Assembly (NCBI RefSeq): GCF_965363235.1
Contig: NC_134845.1
Coordinates: 64,633,261-64,697,260 of the forward strand
DNA: 64,000 bases
DNA from: Mytilus galloprovincialis
Lineage: Eukaryota > Mollusca > Bivalvia > Mytilida > Mytilidae
Direction: 5' to 3'
In this document: in pieces, positions 23,817 through 33,732 of the stretch
How positions within the stretch are numbered: the first letter of the stretch is position 1
How the letters are laid out: every line of letters starts with the position of its first letter
The notes under the pieces: model-generated
Told to the model about the DNA's origin: nothing
Database searches by the model: none
What the model saw: only the letters and a program-made list of their open reading frames with translations
Position numbers and translations under genes: made by a program

Positions 23817-25325
23817 ATGTTGTTTATTCTATACTCACGGAGTCCATTTTGGCTTAATATCGTTGCTGGACCAACTGTGTCGTATATATCTATAGTGATG
23901 AACATAATTATTTTTTGTGTTTTACTTGATCGAAAAATTAAAACGCCTACAACAGTTTTGATGCAGGGACTGGCTTTAGCCGACAGCCTTACCGCGTTAT
24001 GTACCTATGGTTTCGAGCCATTATTTGTACCTTTTTATGATAAGATTGGATATTATGTTAACTTCAATGATACAAGTGAAGCGACGGAAAACCTTTTCCT
24101 GGAACTAACAGAGTTCGTTTGCCTGAAGTTTCCACTGTGCTGGCTTCACTTTGTAGTAACTAACTTGACAGACACATTCCACCTTGCGTCCATATTGATA
24201 ACAACATCTCTTGGAGTACAGAAACTTATGGCTGTGATGTGTCCAATATGGAGCAGGACCAAAGTTACCAATAGAAAGGCGGGAATAGTTTGCGGCGTCT
24301 GTGTTGTAGGCTCAATGGTAATGAGTATCCCCAGATTGTTTGTTGTTGGTTTTAAATCCGGCAAAGAGGATATCTGTTTGGTGTCAGTTGCGCACGCTAA
24401 CATGCAGAAATACATCCTGACATTTTATCCAATTCTTTTTACCGTTGTTTTATCCACTGCAGTAGTAACTATGTTGGTTTCTACATTTTATATCATAGTT
24501 ATACTGTGTCGCCGAAAACATGTTCGAGGTCATGCATCAGTTTCAAGGTCTGAAAAGAAATCTTGCATACTCATTTTGAGTGTGATGGTCGTATTTTTAC
24601 TCACGGAAGTACCAAGATTATACATCAATACAACCCTTTTCTTCACTTACAGTGCTAACCTGGAAAATAACGCAAACATGGCCGTCAAAAAGATTGCGAC
24701 AGAATCACACAAAACTATAATGTCAAACTTTAACAGGGATCATGATATACCACAGTATTCTAGCTCAACATTGAATGAGAGCTGTATAAGAGCTATCTTA
24801 ACGCCGTTGTCTGATCGGGGATTTTACGATCGTCCCATTCAACGTGTTTCGAGGTACGCTAACGTCATGTTTAAGGACAAATATCAGTTAAATTTACTAA
24901 ACACCATGCGTTATCTCTTTTTTCGTTTGTTTCACGAAATTCGAAAAAGTACAGCGATGATGTTATGCAGTTGGTATGATAAAAAAAGAAAAATTGACAA
25001 AGACTTGTTCGAACATTTAGTAGATTATGTATTTGATGAAGGGGTGTTGTTCAGTGATAATGGACCTTTCCTTTTACTCGGATCTACACCGTACAGTGAA
25101 CCCATGAACTACATACTCAACATTATCTGGGTAAATTGGGGCATAAGTTTAAACAATTTAAAACTTTTTATTGAGATTTTAAAACTTGCAATGATTGTGG
25201 GATGTTCATCCAACTTCCTCATATACATAATCATGAGCAAGAAGTTACGTCAGGCTGTATCTAGGAAACTGAAAAGCTGTCGAGACACACATGAGAGACG
25301 AGTAGAAGAGATCGAAATGAACTGA
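23817..25325 (+). CDS. Intronless rhodopsin-like 7TM receptor, paralogue of the gene at 5179
   Basis: A 502-residue receptor that aligns with receptor 1 from the first methionine. Shared motifs: ADSLTALC in TM2, LTDTFH before TM3, SLG-QK in place of DRY, EKKSC before TM6, and the terminal STPYSEPMNYIL-NIIW block followed by TM7 with SNFLIYI replacing NPxxY. Helices: TM1 ~13-37, TM2 ~46-70, TM3 ~110-143, TM4 ~156-178, TM5 ~199-231, TM6 ~248-274, TM7 ~448-473. Extracellular loop 3 is about 170 residues and almost unalignable with that of receptor 1 except for its last ~25 residues. Basic C-tail. Probable cell-surface peptide or chemosensory receptor. The orientation is opposite to receptor 1. 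Confidence 0.92.
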   Translation: MLFILYSRSPFWLNIVAGPTVSYISIVMNIIIFCVLLDRKIKTPTTVLMQGLALADSLTALCTYGFEPLFVPFYDKIGYYVNFNDTSEATENLFLELTEFVCLKFPLCWLHFVVTNLTDTFHLASILITTSLGVQKLMAVMCPIWSRTKVTNRKAGIVCGVCVVGSMVMSIPRLFVVGFKSGKEDICLVSVAHANMQKYILTFYPILFTVVLSTAVVTMLVSTFYIIVILCRRKHVRGHASVSRSEKKSCILILSVMVVFLLTEVPRLYINTTLFFTYSANLENNANMAVKKIATESHKTIMSNFNRDHDIPQYSSSTLNESCIRAILTPLSDRGFYDRPIQRVSRYANVMFKDKYQLNLLNTMRYLFFRLFHEIRKSTAMMLCSWYDKKRKIDKDLFEHLVDYVFDEGVLFSDNGPFLLLGSTPYSEPMNYILNIIWVNWGISLNNLKLFIEILKLAMIVGCSSNFLIYIIMSKKLRQAVSRKLKSCRDTHERRVEEIEMN

Positions 25326-25663
25326 AATTGTACTTTCCATTTTATTGCCATTGTTTGGTAGATGGGTTATCCATTGTAAGCATTCTCCTGGACTGCGAGT
25401 GAACACTTTGATAGTTTAGAACAGACCAACATTTTTACTATTTTATAATGGTTCGCGTTTACAGATGTTACAAATATTTCGTCCAATACAAACAAAAATC
25501 GGTTGAACTGACATTGGATCTTCTGGATGTCTTCACTTAACAGTGTTACAATAATAATGCACAGGTAAAATAGCAAGGCCTGTTTCACGTACGTAACACG
25601 TATTTTTGGTACCAAAGATAAAAATTATTGGAATAAGCATTCTGAGTAACTTTCTAAAACTGA

Positions 25664-26545
25664 GAGCAGAATAAAAAAGGAAAAAACCAATTTTCCTCTT
25701 TTTTCACTCTTAATTCTGACAAGTGCAATTAGAGGCCAAATTCGGACCAGAACGTAATAAATTTATTCTATAACCCATGTATTAGAGAAAAAATCATGAA
25801 AAACAAAGACAATTCTGTTATATTAGTATTTATTTGATACATTTCAAAATAAATTTATACTGAAATCTACACTTAGCTGTCCATTTTCAGTCAACTCTCT
25901 GTAAAGGATTCAACATAGAATAAATTTATTCTAAATGCATGGTGCTTTCGGTATATGATCATTTCTAAAATAAATTTATTTTATAGAGCCATAATATCTA
26001 TTATTAGTTCGAGAAAATCATAGAATACATTTATTATACATTCAATGTCATTTATGATTATAACAATATTTAAAATAAATTTATTTTGAAAGTCCAATAA
26101 TCTGTATGGTGAGGCTGAGACACACAATACATTTATTCTACATTCAATACGATTTCGGATTATAATAAAATATAAAATAAATTTATTTTGAAGTAAAGTT
26201 ATCTGTATGGTGAGGCTGTGACACAGAATAAATTAATTCTATTTGAATGCGATTTCGGATTATAATAAAATATAAAATAAATTTATTTTGACGTAAAGTT
26301 ATCTGTATGGTGAGGCTATGACACAGAATAAATTTATTCTATTTGAATGCGATTTCGGATTATAATAAAATATCAAATAAATTTATTTTGAAGTAAAGTA
26401 ATCTGTATGGTGAGGCTGTGACACAGAATAAATTAATTCTAGTTTCAATGCGATTTCGGATTATAATAAAATATAAAATAAATTTATTTTGAGTTAAGTT
26501 ATCTGTATGGTGAGGCTGAGACACAGAATAAATTTATTCTACATT
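25664..26545. repeat. 100-bp tandem array with AATAAATTTATT palindromes, copy 1
   Basis: Units begin with 'tctgtatggtgaggct' at 26101, 26202, 26302, 26402 and 26502, so the period is 100-101 bp. Each unit holds two palindromes, GAATAAATTTATTC and AAAATAAATTTATTTT, about 50 bp apart; about 15 full or near matches are seen. The left end (25664-25735) has the hairpin GGAAAA-AACCAA-TTTTCC. The whole block recurs inverted at 42090-42774. Minisatellite cores of this kind occur in non-autonomous Helentron-like elements; that link is inference. Confidence 0.85.
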
Positions 26546-26742
26546 CAATATGAATTTTGTTCTATATAAAAATAATCTTAAAAGTATTACATGATACAAA
26601 ATTAAAATAATTTAAAAGAAATTCCAACGGTCTTATTTATTACAGACAAACTGAGAGACAACTTGAAGCTTCGTTATAATGCATCTGGTACTAATCGTTT
26701 AGTAATCTGATCTTTTAGTGACATGCAGATCTGTAGCTGGAA

Positions 26743-26838
26743 TTATTCATCTTCAAACTCTTCTGACCTTTTCAAACAATCATCTTTGTAAATGTAATAT
26801 TCCCAAATACATGTTTCCATTATTCCGTTCAACCAAAG
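26743..26838 (-). CDS. Candidate terminal exon of unidentified minus-strand gene
   Basis: After 'gatctttcagatag' on the minus strand a frame of 31 residues runs to TAA, including METCIWEYYIYKDDCLKRSE and an acidic end. Two alternative AG acceptors (26842/26838) give different frames, so the join to the upstream exons is unresolved. I do not recognise the product. The exon stops about 200 bp from the palindrome array. Confidence 0.3.
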   Translation of the reverse strand, partial: LWLNGIMETCIWEYYIYKDDCLKRSEEFEDE

Positions 26839-27517
26839 CTATCTGAAAGATCAAATAAAAAAATGCAGTTCATACAAAAAAAAAGAAAAATGTGTCTATG
26901 GGCTACAAATGATCCTACTCGTAAATGTGCACGTGTCAACTTCCACATTCAGATACATGTACAGGATTCAAGTAGTGAAGACAGTTTTGTGATTTTAACA
27001 TTCGGTTGAGGCAAACTTAAGTTAGAGAACAGAAACATCCAGCATTGTTTATGGTTATAAATGGGCATAACCCAAGATGGTTAAAGTCTTGCAACATCTT
27101 ACATTAACCTTGTCAAAAATGAATTGTAACTTGTAAAGTAAGCAAATGTTTCAGAGAGATGTACAAGGACTGAAGGAGCAGCCGGATCTGATCGCCGTAT
27201 AAATAAGATGTGCAAATGATTGTACAACTGAACATCACATATCAGGCCCTCGCTCTAAAATTCATAATATATTCCTTTTCATAGAGTAACCGATACATTG
27301 CACGCATTCTTAAAATAATGAATTTTAAATCACTAATAACAATTCCGACCGAACTACATAATACATAGTCAAAATAGTCAAAATACATGTATGAATTATA
27401 TTTAAATTAACACTTTCAAAATCTTTAGCAATGAGATAAGAAAGAACACTTTTTATAAAACAACAATTATGAATCTTAATTTCAGCATTCTAAGATACTT
27501 TTTTTTTTTTTTTTTAC

Positions 27518-27584
27518 CTCTAAAGATTTTCCTCAAAATGTATCCTTCACTAATGTTCTCGGTGGTTGTAGTAATTTCTGCCAT
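27518..27584 (-). CDS. Candidate first coding exon (alternative start)
   Basis: ATG in the context 'gacaaaATGGCA' opens 22 residues (MAEITTTTENISEG...KIFR), then a splice donor AGAG|gtaaaa. An in-frame stop upstream makes this ATG the likely start. The intron phase is 1. Product unknown. Confidence 0.3.
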
Positions 27585-27899
27585 TTTGTCTGCCTTCTAA
27601 ACTTTTGTGTTTCTTTAAAAAAAATCCTTTTGATAGAAGTGTCTGGTGACCTATAAAGAACAGCGTATTATATTTTGACTGAAATGGTCATGTTATCCAT
27701 GAAGATGCAGACTTTTTGTCAATTATTCTGTGTGCCAAACAGATTGCATAAGAGTGTGAGTACAGTTCTTTAGGTACTTATGAAAATGTTCAAAACTATA
27801 TTTTTTTACATACAATAATCTCTTGCTCGTTTATTCGTTTTTCGCAATGGTGTGTTATTTTTTCATAGACTTATGAGTATAAATATGATCCTTTGGATT

Positions 27900-28016
27900 C
27901 AGTGGCGGATCCAGTTAGGGTTCTGTGCTTTGAACACCCTTTTTTTTACGATCATTGGTTTTAAATTGGAACAAATGTTTAGAACCCTCTTTTAAAAATG
28001 ACTGGTCCCGCCCCTG
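27900..28016. mobile_element. 117-bp MITE with CAGTGGCGGATCCAG ends
   Basis: Left end CAGTGGCGGATCCAG and right end CTGGTCCCGCCCCTG form an imperfect terminal inverted repeat (12 of 15). The interior has the 'gaacacccttttttt' / 'gaaccctctttt' pair typical of a widespread small MITE. The CAG(G/T)GGCGGATCC end resembles hAT-type termini, but no 8-bp target duplication is visible. Confidence 0.6.
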
Positions 28017-29045
28017 GGTATCTTTCACTTTTTGCTAAAATAATAGGTACATTTTCCATCCTTCTATGAAACAATTTCATAGCTAGTGTGTCCTAACAGC
28101 TGTTCTAAGACTAAGCGTAAAGAAAGTTAACTTTTTAATTTTTTAAATGTTTAAAAATTACTTCAACTTTCACCAGTAGGAAATAATAATGAGATTACCA
28201 ATTAGAAACATTATTAATATCTTAATAATTAAACTTAAGATAATAAAAAATATTTATCTAATAATTTTACGTTCAAACTTATGTTCGCATGTTTTCAGAT
28301 ACCATCTCCAATATAAAAAAAATCACATTATGAAAAAATTAACTTGTTATGTGTTCCTCTTCTACTAGCTTCAAAATGTATCCAAAATCAAGAATGTGGA
28401 ACATACTCTATCTGACATAATCATTTAGTAACTGATGCAATTAGTGTCTCGAGCTCTTTTATGCCCGTCTTGAACATAAAAAACTAAATATAAAATAAAC
28501 AACTCTGCTAATGCTCAGGTTGGTTGCCATATTATAAAACATAGTTAATAATATAGAAACCAATGGGGATAACAAAGAACTTCTTTAGTCATACAAAACA
28601 CTGTCAAAAACCCAAACATACTATCCACACTGATCTGTGTCCACACTTGTAGTATATAAATTTATCTTTGTGATATAACAAATTGTCAGAGTAGTAAAGT
28701 CAAATTTAGTGATAGCATTAAGCTTTGCTTCATGATACACCTCTTTCTTTAATGATATGATTATCGTTATCATAATCAGTTTTGGAGTTCCATAAATGTT
28801 TTATTCCAAATTGTACTTGTTTATTATGGAGTGATCGATATTATTCTTATGCAGTGCTATCGTAAAAAAAATATGCCAATTGATTCGCAGATGCGGATCG
28901 ATCGAGGATTTGAAAAGGGACATAAGCAGAGACTTATTAAACGTCTAGTATGCATTAAGCATGTATGTCGGGTATCCACGAGGGGACCCCAGTATCCGTG
29001 ACCCCCACCCCTCACCCCACCTCTAGTAAACTGAGCAAAACTAAC

Positions 29046-29150
29046 CTCCAATTTCTTGAACTGTGATGAATGTTTCATAATCGAAACTGGAAAACTATCC
29101 CGTCTATGTTTAACTTGTCTTTCCTCCTTTTGATGTCCACTGTCTGTCAT
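29046..29150 (-). CDS. Candidate first coding exon of unidentified minus-strand gene
   Basis: ATG at 29150 opens 35 residues rich in charged amino acids (MTDSGHQKEERQVKHRRD...KKLE) and ends at the donor GAG|gttagt, phase 0. Composition differs from the AT-rich surroundings. The signal could be the N terminus of a cytoplasmic protein whose later exons lie at 26.7-28 kb. No family recognised. Confidence 0.35.
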
Positions 29151-31860
29151 CTTCGTTGCACGTACATAGAGAGAAATACCAAGTGATCATATTATACAAA
29201 ATTACAGATCAGTGTCATATAAACTGGTCCGCCGTTCCATCTATACAATGTAATTTCGCACCGTCAGTGTAGCGATAAGTGAACACAACAGGGGTCCAGT
29301 TTAAGTGTCCTGCGTCTTGTCATTAATTATCTTGTGTTTCCATTTGAAGACTTCTCGGCATGTGGTAACACTATGGGCCTACAATCAACGTACGCGTGCA
29401 TTACATAAAATTGATAAGGCTTTTAAGCCGCGTTTGTTGTAATTAGTAATAATTATTTTACAACTTCTGATAGATATGCGGCACTTGTTTGCTAACATAC
29501 ATTAAACAAATCGAAGGTTGTAAATTATTTGAATCTGTGTCATTTCATAGAGGTTTTTAATGTATGGTCATTTTATATCTTTCAAATAAAATAATATGCT
29601 AAACAAAAATGGACAACTACAAAATTATAATGGTCTGGATGGATGGTCCATCGATTTTGTATTCTTTTAATTTTTAAAACATTTTTTCTATTCTTTATAA
29701 TTTTGCTCATTATTCTCTATTTGATCATCCTTTTATTTTCTATTCTTTATATTTTTTTTGTATATGCTATATGTATTGTCCTTTATTCTGCGTTTCCCAG
29801 TCGCGTGATTTGATATTCTGTCAACTCTAACAAGACCCTCAAGTATTATTACCGATAAAATAGGCGTTTGAGAATGTGTATCATTTTGTCTTATTCTTTC
29901 TTTTATTTGTTTTAAAAGATTGGAAAGTAGGTATATATATATGTATGGGTGTTGCTGAATTTATGGACACTTAAGGGTGACTTGGGAATAGAATTATCTT
30001 CATCCGCCAAAATAGAAAAAAATGTAAAACCCGTATAAAAAGTTTACCGAACTTCATCCTGGTCTACCCTTAATTTATTACAGGTATTCCCCATGCATGG
30101 TAATACGTATGTATTGTTTTAAAATAGCTTTTCGTTCCGTGCATGCATGCATGAACTATTTGACACTGCACGTTCTCAGTCTGCAACCACCAATCTGTCA
30201 ATCAATCGATTTTATAGAAAAGATGTATCATATCTTACATCAAAACAATGTATAACGCCACCCGTTCATCTTTTTCTACAAAATGATATATGTGCAGATC
30301 ACACTGCTGACATTACTAGACCACATATATGACACTTCGTCTATACCTGAGGATGTGGATGGGGGTTTACAGAATAGAGAATAATGAACAAAAAATAGAA
30401 ATAATAGTATCGGAAGTATTGGAACAGAATATAAACAAACAGGAACATAAATTGTACGGCTTCTAATTATAAATGATTACAGTTCAAACACAGCTGCATC
30501 ATACATTAAAGTTAACGGTCAGTCAGACAGTCTGCTAAAGTTCCAAAACAATAAATCTACAAATACTTAACACTCTAGGCCAAGGCAAATTAAATACCGA
30601 TCTTAGATAAGAAATAAATGTGCAAGTTTCACCCTATGACAGTTTTTAGATAAAAAAAAAAAAAAGACGATTTTTAAGTTTGCTGAACACATGTTTAGGC
30701 TAAAATTACGTGCATATTCAGGACTTGAACAAAATAACAATAAATCCAGTAGATATAGATTCGTAATGGAATGTCTTCATTGACTTTGTCTTGTGTAAAA
30801 AGCTCTTTTGAAATCCCCGCGGGTTTAAGCAACTTTGAAGTAAGTGCTTTGGTACTTTCATAGTTTATATAGTTTTTAAGTTAATTCGCCATTTATTATT
30901 TTATTATTTACATGTGAAACAATAACCCGGATAAATCATTCCAAAAACATGATAGTGCTTACATTTTATAAGAGGATAACGAAATTAGAGAATTATATTT
31001 ATTTAGATAGATATCCATGATGGAGCAAAGTTTCAACCACTTTTTTATGTCCCTTTTTACCATAAGATACTCGCGTCATTATTTATATGAAGAATGATGA
31101 GGATGACGATAATAACGATGTATGATGTCCAGTGGTAACTATTACATACATACACCCAGAATGACAACATGCTTTATGTTATTAACACGTTTTGTACTAG
31201 ACAAACTGAGTCAGATGTTTTGACGCATTTTTCAGCAGATACAAATAACTTTGTAAGAAGACGTGCCAAGACGCATTATTCTAACTTCAATCGTACCAGT
31301 ATTCAAATGCTTTCATTACTTATAAACGAATGTTTTCTTAACCTTCATTATTTGTTTGATAAGAGCAATGTTACAGTAATATCATGGAAAAACCATTGTT
31401 TTTACGGAAAGCTGGAACACTGAGAAGCTAAGTCAACAGTGTAGTATTCCGGACGTCAACACCAAAAAACAGCATGCAAATATATATATGGGGGATAAGT
31501 ATACCATTATTTACACATCAGACTGTACTAGTGATATCATAACTTTGAATACACCAAACTAAGTACTTCATACCTGAGTAACAGGCAATGTACGTCCTCA
31601 ATTTTATAGAACTAATTCATAACTTTTTGCTTCATTTGTATTCATCTGTCAAATGTGTGTGTTCTGCAAGGTTCAGCAGTCCTTACCCTTTCATTTGATA
31701 TATGTATCTATATTACTTACCAAAAATTATTCTGCATATAATATAGTTTGATTTAATCACGTAAGAACTACTAAAATTTTTAAATACGTACTTCTTTCCT
31801 TTTTGATCGCACCCGAAATGGTTGGTGTAACATCTTACGAAGTCTATTCATTTTTTTTTG
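29151..31860. other. Gene-free region
   Basis: AT-rich with pyrimidine-biased 'tattctttat' tracts (29650-29790) resembling the complement of 300-400, and a 'gggtgacttgggaatagaa' motif (29966) shared with 45759. No frame worth naming. Confidence 0.4.
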
Positions 31861-31955
31861 GCAAACTATTTCGCTCTGGCTGTTGCTAGTGGTCGTCTTA
31901 CACGTGCAGTGCTGTGAGATACTTTTCGTTCCACGTTGAAGGTTTAATGTGACTT
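31861..31955. repeat. Repeat R, left remnant flanking the Naiad element
   Basis: 'ccacgttgaaggtttaatgtgactt' corresponds to 'ccatgttgaatgcctcactatgacttt' in copy 1 (21025). The matching right part resumes at 38203, so the Penelope element landed inside repeat R. Confidence 0.5.
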
Positions 31956-33658
31956 ACATACCCTCTGCCCCTTCGTATGGTGTTTACATATCACAATTGA
32001 TACGTTATTCACGTGCTTGTTCACACTATACGGACTTCATATACAGGAGTGTGCTCCTTACGCAGAAACTGCTCCAACAAAGTTATGAGGAGGACAGATT
32101 AAAATTGACACTCCGTAAATTTTATGGACACCATCACGATTTGGTGGATCCATACGATGTTTCGTTGACCAAACTAGCTAAGGACATTTTTACCACATGG
32201 TAGATTGTGTTTTGTCATAATGTCGTCTAATCTTTTAATTACCAAACGTGACTTATTCCCGATTGTGACTGTTTTGCCGAGTGTGAACTCACATTACTAT
32301 AAGACGTGGTACGGTACTTATACATCCCAAATTCATGTATTTAGTTTAAATGTTTAATGTTATATTTGTTATTCTCATCGGATTTTGTCAAATGTGTTGA
32401 CGTCTTTTCTATTATATTTCTGTGTTATGGTAAAGAAAATTAATCACCGCCTTCATTTATCAGATTTGATTTCGTTCAAAGTAATCAGTACGATATTTTA
32501 CGTTTGAAGTTAGATTCATAACAAACCTGACATAGTTTTATAATATAGTTAATTGCTACCTCAGTTTTATATTAATAAGAATTAAAATGTGCTTTGTTAT
32601 TAAATGCAATATCAGTATTTAGTTCAAATATATAATCTTAAATTAATCCTAATTCTAATGACGTCATTTTTTCGTCATTTTTCATTTTTTGATGCTCTGT
32701 TTTACTAATTCTAATGACGTCATTTTTTCGTCATTTTTCAGTTTCAAATAGGACGTCACTTGGCGTAGAGGTTTAAACGTATTCGGATGTGTCTACTTTT
32801 GTGTTTCAAATGTCTGGTTATGTAAATGTATTTCAGTTGTTTCCTGTAATTAGTTAATACTTCAGCTTTATCATGTACATCTTTTGAATATTCATTTTAT
32901 TAAATTTACTGTTTGCAAAAGTATAAATTACTCTAAATTATAGGGATTTTCTGGTAACTTAACGGAAAACCCTTGCCGTTTTTGGCACAACCTTTTTGAT
33001 CTTTTGGTCCTCGATGCTGTTCAACTTTGTACTCGTTTCGGCTTTCAAACTTTTGTATCTGTGCGTCACACATAGGTCTTGTGTGGACAAAATACACTTC
33101 TGGCGTATTAAAATTTTAAACTTGTTGCCTTTTGTTGGCTGTTGTTCGTGTGATTCTTTGTCAATTGTGTTCTCCAATTTATTTATATTGTAGTCCTGTG
33201 TTGTCATTTTGATGTTATATTTCATATGGCCATAAAAGTGCGAGGTTTGGCATGCCACAAAACCAGGTTCAACCCACCATTTTTTCCTTTAAAAATGCCC
33301 TGTACCAAGTCAGGAATATGGTCATTGTTATATTATAGTTCGTTTCTGTGTGTATTACATTATAACGTTGTGTCGTTTGTTTTCTCTTATTTTTGAGTGT
33401 AAATTCACATTGCGATAAGACGTGTCACGGTACTTGTCTATCCCAAATTCATGTATTTGGTTTTGATGTTATATATATATGTTATATTTGTTATTCTCGT
33501 GGGATTTTGTCTATATGTGTTACATTTTAGTGTTATGTCGTTGTTCTCCTCTTATATTTAATGCGTTTCCCTCGGTTTTAGTTTGTTATCCCGATTTTGT
33601 TTTTTGTCCATGGATTTATGAGTTTTGAACAGCGGTATACTACTGTTGCCTTTATTTA
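31956..33658 (+). repeat. Upstream pseudo-LTR of the Naiad element
   Basis: Starts in the codons for residue ~923 of the ORF, includes the 3' end of the coding region (to the stop at 32201-32203) and the whole 3' UTR, and ends 'tgcctttattta'. Its position directly before the full unit makes it the natural place for a promoter. Confidence 0.9.
32659..32722 (+). promoter_or_regulatory. Pair of TGACGTCA (CRE-type) sites in upstream pseudo-LTR
   Basis: Perfect TGACGTCA palindromes at 32659-32666 and 32715-32722 lie in two copies of a 30-bp block ('taatgacgtcattttttcgt'). TGACGTCA is the consensus for CREB/ATF factors. Role in driving the element is inference. Confidence 0.5.
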
Positions 33659-33660
33659 TC

Positions 33661-33732
33661 ACCACCGGACCGGAATCTCTGCTGGTGGACAATCTGTCCC
33701 CGAGGATTCTACCAGTCCGGTAGCCTAACAGC
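33661..33732 (+). other. GC-rich structured 5' leader of the complete unit
   Basis: Directly after the junction, ACCGGAC (33664-33670) can pair with GTCCGGT (33715-33721); GAATC pairs with GATTC inside; GGAC-aatct-GTCC forms a tip; CTGGT can also pair with ACCAG across this. It ends 11 bp before the ATG. No hammerhead core (CTGATGA/GAAA) is present. All three frames are open over most of it. Confidence 0.55.

Noticed and set aside
30147-30332. 61-residue plus-strand frame
   Set aside because: No domain, no homologue I recognise, ordinary length for this base composition.
32959-33258. Antisense frame of 99 residues, repeated identically at 37503-37802
   Set aside because: Duplication is due to the pseudo-LTRs; no domain, and it lies antisense in the 3' UTR of the Naiad element.
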